A DNA stretch of 9,502 bases from JBMNSK01 sp050945155 (GCA_050945155.1 JBMNSK010000046.1:1-9502), one strand, 5' to 3'. Positions 1 to 6,596 are shown, counted from the first letter of the stretch. Notes: a model not told the origin generated them from the letters alone. Program-made: numbers and translations.

Positions 1-23
1 GCCTTCGATACTTTCGCAATAAT

Positions 24-59
24 TTGCATAATTATACATTTTTATTGAATTTTATACAA
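24..59 (-). promoter_or_regulatory. Promoter pointing left out of the window
   Basis: Read on the minus strand, TTGTAT (59-54) is followed after exactly 17 bases by a perfect TATAAT (36-31), which places the start near position 24. The surrounding 1-110 region is markedly AT-rich. No minus-strand coding region starts inside the window to its left, so it would serve a gene beyond the left edge. The -35 box matches only 3 of 6 consensus bases. AT-rich DNA gives such boxes by chance fairly often, so the call is moderate. Confidence 0.42.
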
Positions 60-127
60 ATTGGCGAGAAGAAAGTTTTTGAAATTGAGACAAATTTTTG
101 TTTAGGCTGAGAGACTTCACAGCAGTC

Positions 128-145
128 CAAACAAGGCCATGTTTG
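128..145 (-). terminator. Short palindrome just after the 208-aa gene, possible weak terminator
   Basis: CAAACA (128-133) and TGTTTG (140-145) form a 6-bp stem around a six-base loop, six bases past the stop codon at 151. The whole 18-base stretch is nearly self-complementary. There is no U-tract on the minus-strand side, so it is at best a weak or factor-assisted terminator. It could equally be a protein-binding palindrome in the leader of whatever lies to the left. Confidence 0.25.
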
Positions 146-150
146 CTTCT

Positions 151-777
151 TTAAGAATGCTGCGCCTTAGCGGAATAGAACGGCATTCTTTTCACGTCAG
201 ACCAAACTTCAGGTGCACCATAGCTCGCCAAAAGTTTATAGAGGTCTCGAATGCCAACTGAATAGGCGTTCATACCGCGCGAATGAATACAACCATTTTC
301 ACCGTACAGAGCAAATGACCAGGTATACCCGTTTTCTGTCTGTCCATCCTTCGGCTGGTAGAGCGGATGCCAGTCCGCAATATTGAGGCCTCTGATTTTT
401 TGCATGAAATCTTGAGCATCCTGTCCCGTAAGCGTTCCGATAGCGCGCTTTGATTCTGTTCCGCCCTTGAAATAGAGCGATATTTCGTCAGACCTGCGCA
501 CAACCCAAATGCTTGCGTCGTGGTCAATCCACATCGGCATGGTGTTAGATACGACCAAGACTTCAAAATCGTCAACGAGGTGGCTGCGAGCTTCGCCTCC
601 CAGTTCAGGGATTTCTTCTAAATCAGAAAGTGCAACCATTTTTTCGGCGTGAATATCGCCTTCCAGGGAAAAGTCAAACGCGTCCACCGTACCGGCGCGG
701 GCGGGTGTATTGATATCAACGAGTGTTCCCACTTCACCCGTGGAGATGATACGAACTTCACTGAAGATACCAAGCAT
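151..777 (-). CDS. Uncharacterised 208-residue cytosolic protein
   Basis: I do not recognise a named family. The start is the ATG at 777-775, supported by a purine-rich GAGAGG five bases upstream. The protein has no signal peptide, no membrane segment and few cysteines, so it should be cytosolic. Residues 5-56 (EVRII...GEVGTLVDI...LEEI) read like a small SH3-like beta-barrel of the DUF4926 type, with a Gly-Thr-Leu-Val turn and alternating hydrophobic strands; this is inference from pattern. Residues 68-200 form a second, Trp- and Tyr-rich part (WVVRRSDEISLYF, YTWSFALYGENG, then a G-M-N-A-Y motif and a short helix). The last part resembles small proteins with an aromatic 'GxNxYPxxF' signature, but the middle residues differ. 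The gene starts 35 bases after the tRNA with no terminator between them, so it is probably read from the tRNA promoter, at least in part. Coding is convincing from the start signals, length and the lack of a competing frame. The function is unknown. Confidence 0.8.
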   Translation of the reverse strand: MLGIFSEVRIISTGEVGTLVDINTPARAGTVDAFDFSLEGDIHAEKMVALSDLEEIPELGGEARSHLVDDFEVLVVSNTMPMWIDHDASIWVVRRSDEISLYFKGGTESKRAIGTLTGQDAQDFMQKIRGLNIADWHPLYQPKDGQTENGYTWSFALYGENGCIHSRGMNAYSVGIRDLYKLLASYGAPEVWSDVKRMPFYSAKAQHS

Positions 778-812
778 GAAAACCTCTCAACCTAGATTGG
801 AAACTTGGCAAA

Positions 813-887
813 TGGTGGGCCCAGCAGGATTCGAACCTGCAACCAAGGGATTATGAGTCCCCTGCTCCGCCATTGAGCTATGGGCCC
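813..887 (-). tRNA. tRNA with CAU anticodon (tRNA-Ile2 or elongator tRNA-Met)
   Basis: A complete 75-base cloverleaf with encoded CCA (815-813) can be drawn by hand. The acceptor is GGGCCCA paired with TGGGCCC and the discriminator base is A. The D stem is GCTC/GAGC, the T arm is GCAGG-TTCGAAT-CCTGC, and the anticodon arm is GGGGA-CTCATAA-TCCCT with CAT at 855-853. It is not the initiator: G1 pairs with C72 and the anticodon stem lacks the three consecutive G-C pairs next to the loop. Choosing between elongator Met and the lysidine-modified Ile2 (which reads AUA) is harder. The C4-G69 and C5-G68 acceptor pairs, the G27-U43 wobble and the CTCATAA loop resemble E. coli Ile2 as I recall it. E. 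coli elongator Met shares the same loop, so I lean to Ile2 only slightly. The tRNA lies between rpoD and the 208-residue gene and has its own promoter upstream. Confidence 0.93.
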
Positions 888-893
888 GGTCAA

Positions 894-923
894 ACGCGCA
901 CCATTGTATCTTATGGTGCGCGT
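894..923 (-). terminator. Perfect 11-bp inverted repeat after rpoD (terminator or operator)
   Basis: The arms ACGCGCACCAT (894-904) and ATGGTGCGCGT (913-923) are perfectly complementary around an eight-base loop, 37 bases past the rpoD stop codon. In rpoD mRNA this gives a very stable hairpin, but on the minus strand it is followed only by TTTGACC, a poor U-tract. It may act as a weak intrinsic terminator, an mRNA 3'-end stabiliser, or a DNA operator, because the -10 box of the tRNA promoter starts inside it. Confidence 0.55.
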
Positions 924-931
924 AGTGCCAA
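903..931 (-). promoter_or_regulatory. Promoter of the CAU tRNA
   Basis: On the minus strand TTGGCA (931-926) and TACAAT (908-903) are separated by exactly 17 bases. Each matches the sigma-70 consensus at about five of six bases. The predicted start near 896 leaves a leader of about nine bases before the tRNA 5' end at 887, as expected of a short RNase P substrate. The spacer and start region are occupied by the two arms of the 894-923 dyad. The following 208-residue gene may share this promoter. Confidence 0.72.
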
Positions 932-959
932 TAAACGATAAAGGAAAACCGCGAAAGAC

Positions 960-2558
960 TTAGTCTTCCAAATAATCCTTAAGCTTCGAAGAGCGAGATG
1001 GATGACGCAGCTTGGCCAATGTCTTGCTTTCAATCTGCCTGATGCGTTCACGGGTAACACCGAACTCGCGGCCAACTTCTTCGAGTGTCCGCGGGTGTCC
1101 ACCCTCAAGACCAAATCGCAGGCTAATTACCTTACGCTCGCGCTCCGCCAGACCGTCAAGTACCTTATTGAGTTGCTCTTGCAACATCGAGAAACTGGCT
1201 GCATCGGGAGGAACAACAGCAGCGTCGTCCTCAATAAAGTCGCCGAGCTGGCTGTCCTCTTCTTCACCGATAGGAGTTTCCAAAGAAACAGGTTCTTGGC
1301 TAATCTTTTGGATTTCGCGTACTCGCTCTGCGGGCAGTCCCATTTCCTTGCCAATTTCTTCTGGCGTAGGCTCACGTCCGTATTCTTGTAAGAGTTGTCT
1401 TTGGATACGAACGAGTTTGTTAATTGTCTCGACCATATGAACCGGAATACGAATAGTACGTGCTTGGTCAGCAATGGCACGAGTAATGGCCTGCCTAATC
1501 CACCAGGTTGCATACGTAGAGAACTTAAAGCCTTTGGTGTAGTCGAATTTCTCCACAGCGCGAATAAGTCCCAGATTGCCTTCCTGAATCAAATCCAAGA
1601 ACAGCATGCCACGGCCGACATAGCGTTTTGCAATAGAGACGACGAGGCGCAGATTAGCCTCAATCAGCTGCTGCTTTGCGTCGAGACCAACTTGCTCGAC
1701 ACGCGAAAGCCTACGCTTGTCGCGACGGGAAAGCTCGATACCCTCTTCTTCGGCCTTATCAAGCTCTTCGGTTGCTGCAACACCGGCCTCGATTTTCATG
1801 GCAAGGTCGATTTCTTCTGCGGCAGTAAGCAGCGGTACCTTTCCGATCTCTTTCAGATACATGCGCACAGGATCGCCAGTAAGCATGGTGACACTTGCGT
1901 CGTTTGCACGCTTGCGGCTCCCCTTAGTCTTTGATTTGCTGTGCGTAATACGCGGAAGGTTAACATCGCTTGCTGCCTTTAGTTCCTCTTCCGGAACCCC
2001 TTCGAGCAAATCTTCGGTATCGCCTGAATCGTTTAGGTCTGAATCCATCTTGTCTGTATCAGACATGATGGCGTCATCCGACAGCGTCGTTGCATCCAAG
2101 TCTTCATCCTCTAGGATGTCGTCTTGATTTGCCAAGTCGCTCATGGCCTTGACGTCTGTTTGGATTTCAGAATCCTCAGAGCTTAAACCGAGGTCTTTAT
2201 TGAGATTTTCTTCAACTTCCTCGGACTTCTTGGCACGAGCTGCTGTCTTAGTTTTTTCGGTAGTTTTCTTAGCCTCAGCTTTTGTCTCTTTTTTTATTTT
2301 TGATGCGCTCTTTGCACTTGTCTTCTTCTGAGAAGATTCTGCTTTGGCATCCGTCTTTTTAGACTTGGCTGAGGTAGACTTAGCCGCATGACTACCCTGC
2401 GTTTTCGTCTGAGAACGCGCAGATGAAGCGGCCTTCGAAGAGGCTGCCTTCTTCTCTGTTTTTTTCTGAGGGGTTTTCTTTGCGGAATCTACCTTGGTCT
2501 TCTCTGTTTCTTTTTCTGGATCTGTTTTGCTTGTTGTTTTCTTTGAGGCTTGAGCCAC
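960..2558 (-). CDS. rpoD: Primary RNA polymerase sigma factor (sigma-70, RpoD/SigA)
   Basis: This is the housekeeping sigma subunit that directs RNA polymerase to -10/-35 promoters. It starts with GTG at 2558-2556, seven bases after AAAGGA. Of 532 residues, 1-112 are a low-complexity Lys/Ala/Ser/Thr tail and about 113-195 are acidic, so a canonical region 1.1 is not evident. Region 1.2 begins near 228 (DPVRMYLKEIGKVPLL). Region 2 spans about 297-366, with the NLRLVVSIAKRY core, the DLIQEGNLGLIRAVEKFD helix and the -10-melting aromatics in YATWWIRQAI. Region 3 is about 380-455, and region 4 about 463-528, with the recognition helix VTRERIRQIE. Compared with E. coli RpoD the non-conserved segment between 1.2 and 2 is very short, as in Gram-positive primary sigmas. 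The basic tail is typical of actinobacterial SigA/HrdB. The identity is secure. The gene follows priA with a 132-base gap that holds its own extended -10 promoter. Confidence 0.98.
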   Translation of the reverse strand: MAQASKKTTSKTDPEKETEKTKVDSAKKTPQKKTEKKAASSKAASSARSQTKTQGSHAAKSTSAKSKKTDAKAESSQKKTSAKSASKIKKETKAEAKKTTEKTKTAARAKKSEEVEENLNKDLGLSSEDSEIQTDVKAMSDLANQDDILEDEDLDATTLSDDAIMSDTDKMDSDLNDSGDTEDLLEGVPEEELKAASDVNLPRITHSKSKTKGSRKRANDASVTMLTGDPVRMYLKEIGKVPLLTAAEEIDLAMKIEAGVAATEELDKAEEEGIELSRRDKRRLSRVEQVGLDAKQQLIEANLRLVVSIAKRYVGRGMLFLDLIQEGNLGLIRAVEKFDYTKGFKFSTYATWWIRQAITRAIADQARTIRIPVHMVETINKLVRIQRQLLQEYGREPTPEEIGKEMGLPAERVREIQKISQEPVSLETPIGEEEDSQLGDFIEDDAAVVPPDAASFSMLQEQLNKVLDGLAERERKVISLRFGLEGGHPRTLEEVGREFGVTRERIRQIESKTLAKLRHPSRSSKLKDYLED

Positions 2559-2592
2559 TGAAGCTTCCTTTCAAGCAGAAATTATCCTAGTC

Positions 2593-2610
2593 TGCCCTCC
2601 CATGAGGGCA
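2593..2610 (-). other. Hairpin in the rpoD 5' leader
   Basis: TGCCCTC and GAGGGCA (2593-2599 and 2604-2610) form a perfect 7-bp, GC-rich stem with a four-base loop. It lies within the predicted rpoD leader, about 34 bases ahead of the GTG start and clear of the ribosome-binding site. No U-tract follows on the minus strand, so it is not an ordinary terminator. It may stabilise the mRNA or bind a regulator. Confidence 0.45.
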
Positions 2611-2627
2611 CAAAGATGCAGACGGAT

Positions 2628-2636
2628 ATTGTATCA
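2628..2636 (-). promoter_or_regulatory. Extended -10 promoter of rpoD
   Basis: On the minus strand TGATACAAT (2636-2628) is an extended -10 element: TG, one spacer base, then TACAAT. The region 17 bases upstream reads GGTGTG, so there is no good -35 box, which is usual for extended -10 promoters. The predicted start is near 2621, giving a leader of about 60 bases that contains the 2593-2610 hairpin. Confidence 0.6.
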
Positions 2637-2643
2637 CAAAAGC

Positions 2644-2666
2644 TCTTGGTCACACCAGAACCAAAA
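2644..2666 (-). terminator. Candidate weak terminator after priA
   Basis: On the minus strand TTTTGGT (2666-2660) can pair with ACCAAGA (2650-2644), including one G-U pair, around a nine-base loop. TTTT follows two bases later. It lies 25 bases beyond the priA stop codon and directly upstream of the rpoD extended -10 element. The stem is AT-rich and short, so read-through into rpoD is likely. Confidence 0.33.
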
Positions 2667-2690
2667 TATTAAAGAAGGACCGTTACTTTC

Positions 2691-5069
2691 CTAAAGCAAA
2701 GTCATAGGATCAACATCAACAGCCGCGCTCACTCCAGGCACAGCGCGACGATTTCTGAAGAGTTTTAAGAGCACATCGGCGGGCTCAGCATCACGGGGGC
2801 AACGGACAAGTATATGCCAGCGATACGTACCCCGAAGTTTCTCCAATATACAGGGAGTTGCGTTGAGCACTTCCCAACCATCTTCTTCGTTTGCCACAAC
2901 CTCTGAGATTTCAGCCTGCAATTTCTTAGCTAATCGTTCGACATCCCGAGCGTTTTTACCCCAGATAAGTACGTTTGCAAGGCGCAGAAATGGTGGATAT
3001 CCCAAATCCTCACGTTTTTGCAATTCTCCTTCTAAGAAAAGATTGCGGTCATACGAAGCCGCAGCTTTGATAGCTAAAGACTGGGATTCATAGGTCTGCA
3101 CCAAAACCTTGCCAGATAGGTGGGCTCTGCCTGCCCTACCGGCAACCTGCTCAATCAAATCAAAGGTACGCTCAGACGCTCGATAGTCAGGAAGATGCAG
3201 CATAGTATCGGCATTGATAACCCCCACCAAAGTAACTTCCTCAAAATCAAGGCCCTTGGCAATCATCTGCGTCCCCAGTAAAACCGCAGGACCAGGAGCC
3301 CCAAACCGGTCAAGCAATGTTTGATGCGCGTTTTTTGTTTTAGTCGTATCGGCATCCATTCGAATGATTGGTATATCTGCCTGAAGGTCTTCAAAACTTG
3401 CCACCAAATTACGGAGGTCGTCTTCGACGCGCTGCGTTCCTGCCCCAAACTTACGAAGGTAAGGCGAATTGCAGCGGGGACAAAGCGGAGGAAGCGGCAT
3501 GTGATAACCACAGTGATGGCATACAAGGAGGTTGCCGCGCTCATGATAGGTAAGTGAAGTGGAACACGACGGACACGTTGGGACATAGCCACACTCTCGA
3601 CACAAAACAAATTTTGCAAACCCTCGTTGATTCAAAAGAAGAACTGCTTTGTGCCCCTGGCGTAATTCCTCGTGTAGAGCATCACGCAATGCTCGCGAAA
3701 ACATAGACCGAGAACCCTCATTGAATTCTCGCGCCATATCGATAATTTCTATCTTGGGCAGAGGCTGTCCGTTTGCTCGATGCGGCAAAGAAACAAGTTC
3801 CCAGTTGTCATCATGCTTAGCGGCATAGAGGCTTTCGATTGCGGGCGTGGCAGATCCGAGAACAAGCACAGCACCTTTCCTGTGCGCCAACCACAGCGCA
3901 ACATCGCGTGCATGATATCGAGGCGCACTGTCCTGCTTGTACGAACCTTCGTGCTCTTCATCAATAACATAGATACCCACATTCTTGAGTGGAGCAAACA
4001 AAGCGCTTCGTGCACCAACCACCACGCGCGCCTGCCCGGATCGAATAAGATCCCACTGGTCGAAACGTTCTCCAAGGCTCATACGCGAATGCATGACGGC
4101 AACAGTAGGCCCAAAGCGGCCGCGAAAACGCGCGACTGTCTGTGGCGTAAGCGAGATTTCGGGGACAAGCACGCAAGCAGTTTTTCCTTCGTGTAAGACC
4201 GACTCGATAGCACGTAGGTACACCTCAGTTTTACCTGAACCCGTCACACCGTCGAGAAGAACCACTGCTCCCGACTTCTTTTCACGCGCCCTCTGTATCG
4301 CATCCACTGCCTTTTCTTGGTCGGCATTTAGAGTAGGTGGAGTATGTTGCGTGACAGGGCTCTGGTTCTCAAGTCCGCGTAAACGCCGTCTCCGCTCGAT
4401 GCGTATGACCCCCTTTTTCTCGAGTGCCTTTAAGCTTGCCGAAACTGAACCAAACTCGGCCGCAAGTTCAGGAACACGCAAATCACCCTGACTTAGAGCG
4501 GCAAGTATTTCTTTCTGGCGCAGTGCATTTTTTCGCGGCAGATAAGCAGTCTCTGACGAAACAAGGCTTACCCAACGGTCATCTACCTCCCCAACGCGCG
4601 GAGCTTTAAGTTGCCAGGTCCCATTTTGCCTGCGAACAAGGGAAGGAACACCACCGGGCGGCGTAAAGAGGCGAACACAGGAAGAAAGTGGGGCAATATA
4701 GCGGTCTGAAATAAACCGGGCACAAGCCGCGCCATCCTCATCAAAATAAGAGGGACTAATGACGCGCTCGATATACTTTAGCTTTTCCGGGTTAAGGTCC
4801 AAAGGCGCATCTTCGCTATCAAAGATGTCCATGATAAAACCCACGGCTTTGCGGTGCCCAAACGGAACGATGACCGCAGCACCCACCTCGTAGGGATATG
4901 AATCCTCTTCGCTTAAATTGCTCTGATCGCTGGATGAAATGTCACTTGCCTCGGTATATGACAAGCCACTACCTGCACCTTGGTCTGAAATCTCCGAGGG
5001 TATTGCATACGTATAGGGGGCATCAAGTGCCTGGGTGGGAATGTCGAGTATAACCGAAGCGAGTCTCAT
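2691..5069 (-). CDS. priA: Primosomal protein N', replication-restart helicase PriA
   Basis: PriA is a 3'-to-5' superfamily 2 helicase that reloads the replisome at stalled forks. The reading frame is open back to a TTG at 5138, but residues matching the family N-terminus begin at the ATG at 5069-5067 (MRLASVILDIPTQALDAPYT), giving 792 residues. The 3'-DNA-binding domain is about 1-105, followed by a winged-helix region to about 240. Walker A GVTGSGKTE is at 274-282, DEEH at 370-373 and the GSAT motif near 405. Eight zinc-binding cysteines are at 490, 493, 499, 502, 517, 520, 530 and 533. The helicase motifs GTQMIAKGLDF and QVAGRAGR close the second lobe, and the protein ends in the usual DVDP. 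Residues about 27-58 are a Ser/Asp/Glu-rich insertion that the E. coli protein lacks. The start has no Shine-Dalgarno sequence; instead a TACAAT box lies seven bases ahead of it. The gene follows metK by 143 bases and precedes rpoD. Confidence 0.96.
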   Translation of the reverse strand: MRLASVILDIPTQALDAPYTYAIPSEISDQGAGSGLSYTEASDISSSDQSNLSEEDSYPYEVGAAVIVPFGHRKAVGFIMDIFDSEDAPLDLNPEKLKYIERVISPSYFDEDGAACARFISDRYIAPLSSCVRLFTPPGGVPSLVRRQNGTWQLKAPRVGEVDDRWVSLVSSETAYLPRKNALRQKEILAALSQGDLRVPELAAEFGSVSASLKALEKKGVIRIERRRRLRGLENQSPVTQHTPPTLNADQEKAVDAIQRAREKKSGAVVLLDGVTGSGKTEVYLRAIESVLHEGKTACVLVPEISLTPQTVARFRGRFGPTVAVMHSRMSLGERFDQWDLIRSGQARVVVGARSALFAPLKNVGIYVIDEEHEGSYKQDSAPRYHARDVALWLAHRKGAVLVLGSATPAIESLYAAKHDDNWELVSLPHRANGQPLPKIEIIDMAREFNEGSRSMFSRALRDALHEELRQGHKAVLLLNQRGFAKFVLCRECGYVPTCPSCSTSLTYHERGNLLVCHHCGYHMPLPPLCPRCNSPYLRKFGAGTQRVEDDLRNLVASFEDLQADIPIIRMDADTTKTKNAHQTLLDRFGAPGPAVLLGTQMIAKGLDFEEVTLVGVINADTMLHLPDYRASERTFDLIEQVAGRAGRAHLSGKVLVQTYESQSLAIKAAASYDRNLFLEGELQKREDLGYPPFLRLANVLIWGKNARDVERLAKKLQAEISEVVANEEDGWEVLNATPCILEKLRGTYRWHILVRCPRDAEPADVLLKLFRNRRAVPGVSAAVDVDPMTLL

Positions 5070-5081
5070 GCCACTATTGTA
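5069..5081 (-). promoter_or_regulatory. -10 element immediately before the priA ATG
   Basis: On the minus strand TACAAT (5081-5076) ends six bases before the priA ATG, so the expected transcription start coincides with the A of the start codon. The six bases between contain no Shine-Dalgarno sequence. This arrangement is that of a leaderless mRNA, which is common in actinobacteria. There is no recognisable -35 box 16-19 bases upstream, so the promoter may be weak or the match fortuitous. Confidence 0.35.
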
Positions 5082-5212
5082 CCGAGACTTAGAAAAGCCG
5101 CATACCTTCCGCTGTGCAAACTTCAAATTTTTAGGCAACGCACAAGGACCTGCCCCAAGGCCTCAGCAAAATTCCCAAATATGATGCAGATGAAGTATGA
5201 AGCAAAGGTGGT

Positions 5213-6478
5213 TTACGCCACGCCACATGCCTTCTTAAGGTCATCAACCTTATTCGTGCGCTCCCAGGTAAATTCGGGCAGTTCGCGCCCAAAATGTCCG
5301 TAAGCAGCAGTCTTGCGGAAAATAGGCCTGTGCAACTCGAGTTCATCGACAATGGCGCCAGGACGCAGGTCAAAGATTTCATTTACGGCAGCTTCGATAT
5401 CCTCAACAGGGATCGTATTAGTACCGAAGGTTTCTATCATGAGGGATACCGGATGCGCGACACCGATTGCATATGCAATTTGAATCTCACAACGACGAGC
5501 CAGACCAGCTGCAACAATATTTTTCGCTACCCAACGAGCAGCATAAGCTGCAGAACGGTCAACCTTTGTGCAATCCTTACCAGAGAATGCGCCACCACCA
5601 TGACGTCCCATGCCACCGTAGGTGTCAACAATAATCTTGCGACCCGTTAATCCGGTGTCGCCCATAGGACCGCCGATAACGAAACGGCCGGTAGGGTTCA
5701 CGTAAATCTGGGCGTCAGGCGCAAGCGAAACGCCTTCTTTTTCAAGCGTGGGCATGATGACCTTTGCAATCATTGCCGTGCGCAAATCTTCCTGTGAAAT
5801 AGAGTCGGCATGTTGAGTTGAAAGAACAACTTTCTCGACATGTACAGGTTTGTCATCGATATAACGAACCGATACCTGCGTTTTCCCATCGGGACGCAGA
5901 TAGGGGCAACTTCCATCCTTGCGAACTTCAGAGAGGCGCTCAGCCATACGGTGAGCAAGATAAATAGGCATGGGCATGAGCGTTTTTGTCTCATCACACG
6001 CATAACCAAAGACCATACCCTGGTCTCCTGCACCAGCTGCATCATAGGAATCCGCTGATCCCTGCCCATGTTGAACTTCCCATGATTCATCTACGCCAAG
6101 AGCGATATCAGGGCTTTGCTCATGCACGGCATTAATAACACTGCATGTTTCACTGTCAAAGCCAAAGCGCGCATCGTTGTAACCAATGTCGGTAAGTACT
6201 TCACGAGCAATCTTTGGAACATCGACATAGGTCTGAGTTCGTATTTCACCAGTGACCATAATCATGCCGGTTGTGGCAAGCGTTTCGCATGCACAACGAG
6301 CCTTGGTTGGATCTGCCGGGAATCCGGTCGGAGAAATATAGCCTTCACTGGCAAGGTTGGTTTCCTTTTCCAAGATGGCATCAAGAACTGCGTCAGAAAT
6401 TTGATCGCAGATTTTATCCGGATGTCCTTCGGTCACTGACTCCGAAGTGAACAGATATGACTTATGTTCATTGCTCAT
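5213..6478 (-). CDS. metK: S-adenosylmethionine synthetase (methionine adenosyltransferase)
   Basis: MetK makes S-adenosylmethionine from methionine and ATP in the cytosol, as a Mg- and K-dependent tetramer. The ATG at 6478-6476 is preceded by TAAGGTAAGGT, a good ribosome-binding site. The N-terminal signature TSESVTEGHPDKICDQISDA holds the GHPDK active-site motif at 18-22. The P-loop-like GAGDQG hexapeptide is at 149-154, and the flexible-loop and phosphate-binding stretch GGGAFSGKD...TKVDRSAAYAAR lies at 294-315. At 421 residues it is about 20-35 longer than most bacterial homologues. The excess sits mainly at about 40-58, between the first helix and the CETL strand. Position 303 is Cys where most family members have Pro (GKDPTKVD). 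A terminator separates it from the radical SAM gene upstream. I found no SAM riboswitch in its leader of about 40 bases and no convincing -35/-10 pair. priA follows in the same direction. The identity is certain. Confidence 0.98.
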   Translation of the reverse strand: MSNEHKSYLFTSESVTEGHPDKICDQISDAVLDAILEKETNLASEGYISPTGFPADPTKARCACETLATTGMIMVTGEIRTQTYVDVPKIAREVLTDIGYNDARFGFDSETCSVINAVHEQSPDIALGVDESWEVQHGQGSADSYDAAGAGDQGMVFGYACDETKTLMPMPIYLAHRMAERLSEVRKDGSCPYLRPDGKTQVSVRYIDDKPVHVEKVVLSTQHADSISQEDLRTAMIAKVIMPTLEKEGVSLAPDAQIYVNPTGRFVIGGPMGDTGLTGRKIIVDTYGGMGRHGGGAFSGKDCTKVDRSAAYAARWVAKNIVAAGLARRCEIQIAYAIGVAHPVSLMIETFGTNTIPVEDIEAAVNEIFDLRPGAIVDELELHRPIFRKTAAYGHFGRELPEFTWERTNKVDDLKKACGVA

Positions 6479-6495
6479 TGATATGTACCTTACCT
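6479..6495 (-). promoter_or_regulatory. metK ribosome-binding region
   Basis: On the minus strand AAGGTAAGGT (6495-6486) lies seven bases ahead of the metK ATG and holds two overlapping AAGGT Shine-Dalgarno-like cores. It supports the chosen start. The bases between it and the terminator at 6523 are AT-rich but contain no clear promoter boxes. Confidence 0.5.
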
Positions 6496-6522
6496 TAGAT
6501 TAATTATTGCCTTGGACAATAT

Positions 6523-6552
6523 AACACCCCACATCAAGGGATGCAGGGTGTT
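6523..6552 (-). terminator. Strong hairpin terminator after the radical SAM gene
   Basis: A 13-bp stem is formed by 6523-6535 and 6540-6552 with a four-base loop (6536-6539); only two of its pairs are G-U wobbles. On the minus strand it is followed by ATATTG and on the plus strand by TTTATAA, so both sides are A/T-rich. It lies 45 bases past the radical SAM stop codon and 45 bases before the metK start. With no plus-strand gene running into it, its role is to end the radical SAM transcript. Confidence 0.75.
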
Positions 6553-6596
6553 TTATAAACGGTTTATTTCAGTGGCTCACACCGAGGGTCGAAGAC

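Noticed and set aside
1..150. AT-rich left end as a replication origin or attachment site
   Set aside because: There are no repeated DnaA-box-like 9-mers, direct repeats or integrase gene; a promoter explains the AT-rich boxes better.
1395..2331. Several plus-strand frames of 60-180 codons antisense to rpoD
   Set aside because: They are shadows of the strongly biased rpoD sequence, have no ribosome-binding sites and overlap each other.
5139..5185. GC-rich stretch after metK as an intrinsic terminator
   Set aside because: The best stem (GGCCT with AGGTCC) is short and bulged, and the following bases are not a U-tract.
6479..6522. Possible SAM riboswitch in the metK leader
   Set aside because: Only about 44 bases lie between the terminator and the start codon. 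None of the conserved SAM-I core elements is present and the space is too short.
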